NCBI GenBank assembly: GCA_918807975.1
Contig: OU964921.1
Span: 34,002,498 to 34,066,497 of the forward strand
DNA: 64,000 nt
DNA from: Aplidium turbinatum
Taxonomy: Eukaryota > Chordata > Ascidiacea > Aplousobranchia > Polyclinidae
Reading direction: 5' to 3'
Every line of letters begins with the position of its first letter. The first letter of the stretch is position 1. Position numbers and translations under genes: made by a program. Positions 22,917 to 32,200 of the stretch are shown here, one piece after another. Under the pieces are notes generated by a model. That model was not told the origin of the DNA. It did no database searches and saw only the letters and a program-made list of their open reading frames with translations.

Positions 22917-23630
22917 TCAGTAGGTGGTAGGCGTTCTGGGCGTTCTGGTAGGCGTCACAAATGATTGGGAAGAGACTACTTTTTTATTAGTAATCTGTAG
23001 CAATGACGAGAGGGAATCCGTCCGCGTGCCCCCAAAAATCACAACCATCGCTTGACAATCTTTGTTCACAATGGATGCTGCTGTCTGCTTTGGAAGAAGG
23101 AAGTAATTGGCACAGTCTTTCAGAGTAGCAGCACCCTTTACCAGCTTGTGAAAGACAAATTGCTTACCAACACCAAAGATTCTTGATGCTGTGTCACATC
23201 CAGTGTAGGCATGTAGAAAAAGTAATTGGGAACATAATTCTTCACCCATCACCATTTTCAGTTCGTTTATTTGATACACTTTGTCAGCATTTTCCTTGTC
23301 GGAACGGAAATATAGATCTTTGTTTGCTTGTTGCGCATAATGAAGAAGCAGGACCAACAGATCTGTGTCTTCTCCAATCAACGTTGTCGAGTATGACACT
23401 ACATTAACAACAGTAGCCTTCACAATCGGAACATCAGCATCCCCTGGGACATTGATCACTTTGCAGCCTTTTGACTACCCCGAAGTGTTTTACTGATCAA
23501 GTCGATCATTTTTCGTTTGTTTATGCCTACATTAACGTCATCCTCGGCCACAACACCATTCACAATATTCCTCAGGGATTGATTCTGAGAAAAAGGTACA
23601 TAACCAGCCAGTGATGTATTCTGCGCTTCA
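22917..23630 (-). CDS. Transposon-encoded GEDTDLLV family protein (possible PIN-like fold), partial
   Basis: The minus-strand block opens with SLRNIVNGVVAEDDVNVGIN (about 23456-23590). It continues in another frame with VPGDADVPIVKATV, IGEDTDLLVLLLHYA, a region ending in CSQLLFLHAYTGCDTASRIFG, then VGKQFVFHKL. The spaced acidic pairs (GDAD, GEDTD, GCDT) resemble an uncharacterised animal protein family that I remember as resembling PIN/FEN-type nucleases. That assignment is from memory and tentative. There is one frame change near 23457, and the upstream part is broken by the SINE at 23684-23950. It probably acts with, or as, the element's mobilisation machinery; no function is proven. Confidence 0.5.
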
Positions 23631-23683
23631 GGATGCCTTCTGCGCTTCAGGATGTCTTCTGCGTCTTCAGGACCGAGATTGAG

Positions 23684-23950
23684 TGTCGGTTGCGTAGCGA
23701 AGTGGTGAGAACGTCTGCGCGACGTTCGAAAGGATGTGGGTTCGACACCGCTCCAGAGCACGCGGCTGTGTCTAGACACAGACACTTAATGGCAACCCAA
23801 AATAAGGAGAGAAGCTGACTCGAAGACTAAGCCTATATGTCACTTCGCTGCCTCCTGTCGTCTGTTGTAGGCTATCACATCTGTGATCGCAGTGTCATTG
23901 TATGTTATGTATCGCCTTGGGCGCAAATGAAACACGATTATTATTATTAT
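23684..23950 (+). mobile_element. tRNA-derived SINE, family A
   Basis: A pol III A box (TAGCGAAGTGG) lies at about 23693 and a B box (GGTTCGACACC) at about 23740. The body follows, with a 3' tail of ATT repeats. The same family occurs at 50047, 58108 (plus) and 39241, 53284 (minus). Here it is inserted inside the 21731-25233 transposon, so it is younger than that element. Confidence 0.8.
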
Positions 23951-24196
23951 TTAGGAGTGCGTCTGTGCTTGGATAGTGATCATTAACAGTTGGAACACCA
24001 TTATTGATGAGCCTTGCCGCAGTTTTAACTATTGTGACTCTTCATCATCCTCATGTCTTGTTTTTAGGTAATGAGATCGGAGGATTTCGGATGTCTTCTC
24101 TCTCATAGTGACAATGCAATGAAGGCCCTGACCTTCAGCTATATAAATAGATTCACCACACTGTTTCTATAATTGGGTCTTCAGATATTTTGATCC

Positions 24197-24604
24197 TTAA
24201 GGAAGGCAATCATCATTTGCTAAAAACTCCTTCATTTTAGATCTGAAGTCTGATATCGTTAACTGTTCTTCATCATTGCGTTCAAGATGGGAACACATCT
24301 TTAGAAATGCCTGGTCCTGTTCTTCATCCTTAGGTCGCCCAGATTTTAGACGTTTTGCCTCAGGTACTCTGCCGCATTGCAAGGGTACGTTAAATCCACA
24401 TATAAAATTAACACTACAAGAATGATGGTATAAACAGTCTGCAGCATGCAAATCGCTACCGTAATATTCAATACGACCTTTCATGGCGCATGACCAATTG
24501 TCAGAACGTCTCTCACAACACTCTAATATAGTCCTTGCAAAAACATCTGTTTTAACAAAACTAATGCCAGGTCTGTCCGTGAGAACTCCAGTCCCACAAA
24601 ACAA
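24197..24604 (-). CDS. Transposon-encoded Cys/His-rich protein, middle block
   Basis: A 135-codon open frame. Features: a CGTG motif near the start; VFARTILECCERRSDNWSC; then GSDLHAADCLYHHSCSVNF, a Cys/His cluster that could bind metal; and a charged tail with RSKMKEFLANDDCLP. I recall similar DLHAAD-YHH-C arrangements in uncharacterised animal proteins that also carry the GEDTDLLV block. It probably belongs to one original gene with the blocks at 24812-25120 and 22917-23630, all on the same strand and in order. Confidence 0.5.
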   Translation of the reverse strand: MFCGTGVLTDRPGISFVKTDVFARTILECCERRSDNWSCAMKGRIEYYGSDLHAADCLYHHSCSVNFICGFNVPLQCGRVPEAKRLKSGRPKDEEQDQAFLKMCSHLERNDEEQLTISDFRSKMKEFLANDDCLP

Positions 24605-24811
24605 ACAATGAGTCTTACTGTGGAAATTGCCATCAAAAATTCGAACACTTCGTTTCCCCGTGAGGCAGGACCCACTTTCCTCTCTGTTCGTCTTAAGCTG
24701 TAGTGTATATGGATTGGGTTGGTATAACGTTTACGACAGTCTATGTGTACTTTTCGACCAGCTGTCGCAACAGTATTGTCCCCTCTATTAGTACTGGCAG
24801 CATTAATCCTA

Positions 24812-25120
24812 TCAGCACCCTTTTGACGCAGTATAGCCTACTGGAGGCTTCAGAAGCTTGAATTTCCTTGTCACAGACCGTAATTTCTTTGCAGGCATTT
24901 TTTCTGAACCCTTTTTCCGTGTATCCGTAAACTTCCTCCGGCAATCACGGTGGACCAAAACTTTGCCAGTGTGAAATAATTGCAGTATGAAATTTACTTT
25001 TAAATGAGCACTAACACTAACAATAATTTCATAAAAATTGAATAATTCAGTAATTGTATATCCGCCATTTTGAAAAAAATGGCGGAATTTCGAAAATAGC
25101 GGATAACTTTTTTTCACCAA
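24812..25120 (-). CDS. Transposon-encoded N-terminal block, HRDCRRKFT motif
   Basis: A 102-codon frame starting within the terminal inverted repeat. The second half reads VLVHRDCRRKFTDTRKKGSE, a His/Cys motif plus basic tail like the N-terminal segment of the same uncharacterised family as the two downstream blocks. Its first ~60 codons are hydrophobic and may not be translated; the true start is unclear. Confidence 0.4.
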   Translation of the reverse strand: MVKKSYPLFSKFRHFFQNGGYTITELFNFYEIIVSVSAHLKVNFILQLFHTGKVLVHRDCRRKFTDTRKKGSEKMPAKKLRSVTRKFKLLKPPVGYTASKGC

Positions 25121-26273
25121 AAAATTTTGACGGGGATTTTTTTTTGGTCATTGTACATAATGAACAGAACCAATCTACAAAATTTCAGCTTTACACCAAT
25201 TAAGTCAAGGTAAAACCCTTCAACGACTGGACTACTTTTGAAGCGTGACAACTTAAGTGATTTTTTTCTCCGAAGAAAGTAAGATGGCTCCACGCATTGC
25301 ATGTTTTTCATCTCCATCAGTGTTTTTGCGTATGATCAACAACAACAGTCGAGGAACAGAGCGCTTTATTGGCAGACTGAAACGCGTTGTGAACGGCTTG
25401 ATTCGAGATGTCCAAGATGATTTGGCCAAAACAGACTTGCGCATTTGTGCTGCTTTGCACAGTATGGTGTGATAAATAATCCCATTGAACTGTGTTGTGT
25501 TGTTGAACGGTGGTTTTGTTTGATAGATCTTTGAACGAAATGATCAAGGGTTTAAAGTTAGCTAGTATTAGTAATTGCAATATGCATGTAAAAACCAATG
25601 CTGAGGTATATAATCAATTGTAAATACAATATGCTAGAGTAACTACCACTGTACTTAATTGTTAAACAATGTGGCGCAGCACAGCAACTTAACAACCGAA
25701 ATAAAAGCGTCACAGTAGCAAAATTGCCGTGTTTCTCATATTTTTGTCCAAAATGAGAAAAAACATGTTTTTTCAAAATAACTTCTTTTCTGTTGCAGTT
25801 AGCGTTTCATATTGTATTGACAACAAATAGGAAATCGTCCCTTCCGGTCATTTTGGCGCAAGTTCCAAGTCTCTAGCTCTTGCCATATTCGTGATAAGGC
25901 CAAAATAGCAAAAATCCGCTAGCTGGCACATCAAGATGACGTCATAATGAAAAAATAACGTCATTTTTGAAATCAGTGACGAAAATCCATTCAGAATTTG
26001 ACCCGAACCTAATTTTCCTGAAAAGTCGCCAAAAAGTGGGACACCCTATTAAACATGTTCTGATTGGTTCGCGGTGTCCTTACAGCAATTGGAATCTTAC
26101 TGGAAACCAGTATGTTTAACTGGCTATCCCAGCAAATCAAGCACTTGGTCATTTATTTCCTTTTCTGTCACTGAATTGTACGAATGCAGAAAAGAAAAAC
26201 GTCGGACGTATCGGCACAACGTGCAGAATGGTGATAAAAAATGTATTGGAAATCAGAAACAAGAAGACGACCA

Positions 26274-29200
26274 TCATATGCGAGCCGGTGGTTTTGGGTG
26301 CACGGTGATTTCAACCGGTTTGCACAACGGCAACAATCCACTCCCGTGAAAAGAGACGTCTTTATTGCTCTGCGCTGCCATCTTGTGGTTGTAGATTTTA
26401 ACGAAAGATATTTTTAAAACGCACGAATCCGTCCATTGTGAGTGGCTCAAGTAGATCTGGAAAATATTGATGCGCTGTTGTCAGCAACATTATTGCAGAA
26501 TAGACGCTTTGCAACAGACGATTCGCTTTTTTGTATCGCAAATCAGATTCATGTAGGCTAAAGGAAGACAAGAATTTTATTAAGAACTTATTATTTTTGT
26601 AGTCAATTTTAAATGAAATAACTAGTTAACTAGCCTACCGTACAAGAAGCATAAAAAAAATTATTCTCAACGTTTAATAGTTTACAACGTTTAACAGGTT
26701 ACCTTAATAGTTGCAGTTCCTTGCAATACAAACGCCAACGATAGGCCACGTTAGCATACGTCACTTGAACTTGGCGTAGTACGTGAAAGGCTCAACTTTC
26801 GCAAACCTTGATTAGGCCGCGATAATGTTTTGTTCCTTTCCAATTTACAACAGTTATTATCCTTATACATTTTTTCTAACAACGTTGAAACTATGCATTT
26901 TTGTTAGCTCACCTTCGATCGAATGTTGAAACGGAATGCAGACAACTGCTTTATGTCGTTTGGAAGGTGCTCGAATAACTGGGTTGTGCAATCGGGATAC
27001 GTCACTTGAATCCTGTGAAAATAACTCTGTTTCAAGACCACAGAAGAGTTAGAGTCCGAGTCATGTACGACCTTGTGTGTTGCAGAAAAACAGCTGAGGG
27101 AAATGTTCCCCAGTGAAAGAATATGTAGCAGATAACTTCATTGTTTTGGCGTAGGGTTATAGCTGACAAGGGAGAGCCGAACACCCCGAGGGTAAGAAAA
27201 TTGCAGAAACTGCCGCTCTCATATATGTTATCACATTATTTTGTATCAATCATTAGGGAATTAAACAGCTCCCTATGGCACAAACCTGGAGGTACGTAAG
27301 AACATTGATAATAATAATCTCTGGTGCTATCTTTTCCTATTTTAGTCAATTGTTCTATTTTAAGTGTCAACAGTGATGAATGCTCGGTAGGCATGGTTCG
27401 ATACTCTGTCGGTCGAACTTTTAACAAGTGGTGTTAAAACTTATTCCTGCTTCGCACTCAGCAAAAGAGTCGATTCAGGGTAATAATGTACTCGGTTGAG
27501 CCTATATATGGCTGCGCTGACATAGCCTGCTTTGTAAAGAGCAGAGACCCATGCAATTTGGGTTGGATGCAGGGCTGCATAGAAACACAGTGTACTTTAA
27601 ATGCCTACCTCATCTCTGAAAGTGGATCCACAACGTTATCGGCTGTAATATCAACGTGCACGCATGCTGCAAGGCCGGCGCTGAATGTAATTGGTGCGTC
27701 GAATCGTGATTGTGGTTCGTGAACTACTACGTGTGACCTTTGAACCTAAACATCATCAAAACCAAGTAATGAATTAGAAAAGGACATCCCAGACAGAAAA
27801 ATCCGTCATTTTTACATTGATTCAACGTCTCCACACGATAGTACTACAGACAATAGCACTATTAAAAATAGTACAATAATGATGCAGAATATACGATTTC
27901 CTATCTCTACTTAAGAGTGTTTAAAGTCGTATCTGCTTCAGAAAAAAAGTTATTTGAGAAAAACACTTTTTTATTGTTTTTACATCCATTCCATTTCTAT
28001 AATCTTCGAGCTATATGACAATACATTGTGACGTCAATTCGGTAATTGGTAATAACAATGGTAATTGTTTGTAAATCAACAATGATAATTGTTTGCTGAC
28101 AATACGGGTCTTAAGGGATAAAAACAATTTCCAATTTGAATTTAGTTGGTCAGTTTTAAATGCAGTATAAGTAGGGATATGGCATGGCTGAGATCTGTTG
28201 AGGTTAAGTCTCTGATAGTCTCGAAAAAGTTACTTGGAAATACATTACCAACGTGTAGAGAAGTTATAGAGCACTATCATTATATTCAGCAGCTTTTAAT
28301 AGATACAGACACTAAATTTTTGAAGAAAACTCCAGGATTCAATGATATCAAAGATGTAGTTATGAATGACATAGTTCAACTGTGGAGAAGAGCCAGCTTG
28401 CCTGCTATCGAGTTGAGAAGTATCCACACAAAACTGAAGCAACTTATTCACAAGTTTGCTGTGGCAAGAAAACGTGCCAAGAAATTGAAACTTATTTCAA
28501 TCAACGATGGCTGGCTCGACCAGCTCTTTGATATAACCAAGTGCCGGTGTGAAATACCAGATATATTTCAAACGTATAAAGGTAAGCTGATTTGTAGTTG
28601 CAGTTTTGACCACAGAGTTCCAGAAAAAGAAATTATGTTTCTGAAAGATCAAAGGTCCGATAGAAGAATGATTTTATCTTCATCCAAAGATGCACTGTTT
28701 AATATACACAAGCTGCAGAGTGTAATCAAGCTCAAGCGACGCACCACGGCGGAAGATGATATTGAGAACCCCACATCCAGTAAATTAAGAGCTACAATAA
28801 ACGGAGGCCTATCCAATTCTAAAGTTTTATTCAATTCGTTGAGACCGCGCCAGTTCGATTTAAATATAAATTCTAATGAGAGCAACGATGATGTTTTGGA
28901 AGCAGAGACGAGTGATAATGTTAGGGACACGTCAACCTATTTCGACCTGGATTACCAACCTGCTCCCAAGCATCTTGCAGGAGGAAAAGCTTACCTTAAA
29001 AAACGTTCATTTTCGATCAGTACCAATGACTGTGTTAAAGCAGACCGTCGTTTAGTGTCGATTCGCCAACAATCCGATTTGCAGCGATCAACCGTTGGAG
29101 AAAAAAATACTTCTGCTTTGCCAACAACTGTACTTCGAAAGCGCGAGCAGTGTCGACTTGAAGCTTTAAATCAATGTGAGGAAGAGCTGAAACATGCTAA

Positions 29201-32200
29201 GGCAATTCAATTATGCTATGATGGAAATGTCATAAACAAAATGGACAGGTACATCTTTTTGGGACAATTTGTGGATACAGGAGTCAAGTGTGAAAAAGTT
29301 ATAGCTGTAAAAACTTTTTTGGAAGGAATTTCGGTAACTTCTCAGATCATTTTTAACTGTGTTACCGAGCAAATTTGTGAGGATACTTTGAGTAAAATAT
29401 ATTCAGTTATGTCAGATACTACTGCATTAAACACAGGGAAAAAAATCTGGTATAAATAAGCGCCTGGCCGATTTCTTCATGGAACGGCATGGTCGAGGCA
29501 TCCACACATTAAAATGCTTATTTCATGTTAATGAAATATATTTCACTCATGTCATCTCAAAAATCGAAGGGTAAAAGAAGGGACCTGGAGCAATGCAAGA
29601 TGGAGCACTGATGAATCACTTTAGTGAAATCAAGAAGCCTGATTTGAGTCACATTGTTGACAGAGTTAAACTTAGCGTTCCTATCACAGGATTAGCTGCT
29701 CTGCATTTGAGAAAGAAAGCAGAATGGTTCTCTAGTCAGATAGAAAATGGCAGTAACGACCATTCGTTTAGGAACGATCACGTGTGTTTACTTGCTTTGG
29801 CTGGTTACCTTGTAAAGGATGTTCCAGAAAACATGAGAAATCTTTTGGTTTACAAGCAAGAGCCGACATGCCATGCCCGATGGATTACAACAGCCAGCGG
29901 ATATCTTCGTCTGTTGATTTTCAACGTCTGTAAACTGGATGGTAACCAAAAAGAAAAACTTAATAGATTGGTATCTTACATAGTTTCAGTCTATCTACCT
30001 TCGTTTTTGCTTATTCACCTGATGCCTTCCGCTGCTGAAGGCCCGGGTATCATGATTGTGCAACGAAATTTTTTACTTGCGTACAGAGACCTCGATTCAG
30101 AACTTGCAGATGTCGCTTTGAAGTACTTTTACGACCATGCTCTGCAATGGCTGACACCAATAAACATCTCATTAAGCGTTTTCTCTGAAGTACCACCTTA
30201 TTCTGTTGAAGCTGTAAAAACAGTAGCGTTTCCGCAGTCAGTAGATGCCAGAAGTTTACTGCGAGATCGCAAAGCCGGACTTCGAAACTTTTTTACCGCA
30301 AAGAGCAAAACTGCTCCTTGTATGATGTGTTGCGATGTTCCGGAGACATTTTAGAAAAAAATTGAGAACAACAACAGAGCGACGGAAAGGATGATTGGGA
30401 GATTAAAGGTGTCGTTAACAACAGGATTATCGATAACCCATCACAAGCAGAAAAGACAGATGCTCGCTTCCGTGCGTTTCTTTGTAATTAGCAAACGACC
30501 ATCATGAACGTTGAAAATAATTTTAGTGTTATGTTAGTTTATAGTTTGTTGTTTTGGTTAAGATACAGCTGAGTGGGATACACTGTATGCTCTTTTATTC
30601 CTGATTATACTACTCGCGATTGTTTATGTCAGTGGAATTTTCTTAGCATGTGATTTTTCCTGGCCAATCTATCTATAAGCTCTTTAGTTGCTAATATTTT
30701 TTTTATAATATTGCGGTGTATTTTACTTAATATGGTATTGTATAATATTGACTTAGAACGACTACAGGTTATAAAATCAAATTTAAAAGTAGAAACGCTT
30801 TTTAAATTTGAACCCATCCTTCAAATGACGTCACAATTGTAATTGTCATATAGCTCGAAGATTATAGATATGGATATAAAAACAATAAAAAAGTGTTTTT
30901 CTCAAATTACTTTTTTCTGAAACAGATACGACTTTAAACTCTCGTAAGTATAGATAGGAAATCGTATATTCTGCATCATTTGATACAAATTCCATACGTC
31001 TAGCCCAAGTAGTTTTCGAGATATTGAAAAAACGCGAAAAATCGTGAAAAATCGCGTGGGACACCCTCAAGATGACGTCATAATGAAAAAATAATGCCAG
31101 ATTCGTAATCAGCGGCCAAAACTCCATCAGAAAAAAAGGTACTCGTTTTGAAATTTAAAAGTGGTGAAATTTTGAAACACCCTAAAGTACAGTATGATAT
31201 GTACCGAATGGAGGTATTGAACTACGTGGTGCCATAATACAGGGGTCCGCAAATAGTGGATTGCGGCCTAAAACTTGGGTCGCAAGACCATTCACTCTGC
31301 GTCCACAATAATTTAAACTTACTAAAATATAACCCATTTGGAAAAAATAAATACAATCATATACTTTTTGATATGTATTATGTAATATATGATATGTAAT
31401 ATGTACCGAATGGAGGGATTGAACTGCAATTATTGTAGTACCATAAAACATGTGCGAAGTTTCATACAATTTTGTGCCATAAAGTTCATACTGTCAATAG
31501 CAGCCTAATAGGAATGAAAATGAGGGTAAATTACAAAGTGTTTTGCGCAAAATTATGTTTGCGAAACGTTTTGATCGCGAAGATTTAGAACTATTGTTTT
31601 GTGGGTCGCGCCAACAAGTATTTGCAAATCCTTGCCACAGAAGATCTAATGGTTAGTACCATAGCTAGTAGTCTAGTACCATTCCAAAATTGATTCTAAC
31701 AAAACAACTTTATATTATAGTAAAAATTCCAAAATTGATAAGCAAAGTGATAAATAAAACTGAATTACAACCGATTCGGTGAACAATGAACATATTTAAG
31801 AAAAAAAAAAAAAACGTTTAAAGATTTTTCTGGTAATCGTCATATGACCAATACCTTGTTGTTGAGGTCGACTTCTGTGACGCAGTAGTTTGATAGCAGA
31901 GGTTGTAAAAGCTTCACTACGAGAGAAGACTTTTGTGAGGAAGAAAGCTTGAAGAGTTCGTTGAAAAGAGTTTGGGAAAACGAATCGGGCGATATTTCGT
32001 TCTCGCTGAGAAAGGTGTGAACTTCTTCTACCATTTTGAAGAAATTCTTACACAGCTTTCCCGACTGAATTTTCTCAGAATCGCCTTGAGACTTGCTGTG
32101 AAAATACATTTGATTTTCAGAAGGGTTTCAGTTCCCAAAAATAAACATCAGATTAGGGCCAGAGGTTTTGTGGAAAAAAAAACAAATTTCATTGCACGGG

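Larger units (their letters stand above)
21731..25233 (-). mobile_element. TIR transposon with Cys/His-rich and GEDTDLLV-type genes
   Basis: The terminal inverted repeats begin AGTCCAGTCGTTGAAG and run about 165 bp (21731-21895 against 25070-25233), including AAGTTATCCGC and a CCGCCATTTT-like inner block. Comparison with copy A shows the pre-insertion site GACGCTTTTGAAGCG. The duplication looks very short (about 4 bp, CTTT, with one ambiguous base), so superfamily assignment is open. Three minus-strand coding blocks lie inside (24812-25120, 24197-24604, 22917-23630). A SINE (23684-23950) interrupts the reading between blocks. Confidence 0.8.
20530..26048 (+). mobile_element. hAT-like transposon, copy B, interrupted by a second transposon
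   Basis: It has the same family ends as copy A (TAGGGTGTCCCACTTTTAGG and its inverse). TTAAACAT is duplicated at 20522-20529 and 26049-26056. The transposase remnant is on the plus strand: [20 protein letters not shown] at about 20965-21050, then FIVCVYLPAFLVIHLKPSAA at about 21440-21510, and after the insertion NNSRGTERFIGRLKRVVNGL at about 25340-25400. The N-terminal half is missing, at the same junction as in copy A. A 3.5-kb element (21731-25233) splits it at GACGCTTT/TGAAGCG; copy A keeps the uninterrupted site. It ends 225 bp from the INTS4 stop codon. Confidence 0.9.
27878..31184 (+). mobile_element. hAT-like transposon, copy C, with long transposase frames
   Basis: The right end closes GAAACACCCTA, the same terminal logic as copies A and B (TAGGGTGT...). 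The right terminal repeat, about 30830-31184, matches the left one inverted at 27878-28040 (TATAGCTCGAAGATTATAG, AACACTTTTTTATTG and AATATACGATTTCCTATCT). The outer ~190 bp of the left end is gone. It carries two plus-strand frames, 28146-29459 and 29593-30354, that together resemble a full transposase, including the N-terminal half that A and B lack. It sits antisense to INTS4 in intron 20. Confidence 0.85.

Noticed and set aside
23684-23760. Possible functional tRNA gene (A and B boxes)
   Set aside because: The pol III boxes belong to a SINE repeated at least five times in the window. No cloverleaf with a proper acceptor stem was found.
26740-26830. Candidate terminal INTS4 exon ending [11 protein letters not shown]
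   Set aside because: It only loosely resembles the C terminus. The exon at 26274-26456 matches much better ([11 protein letters not shown] ... [15 protein letters not shown]) and joins exon 22 in frame.
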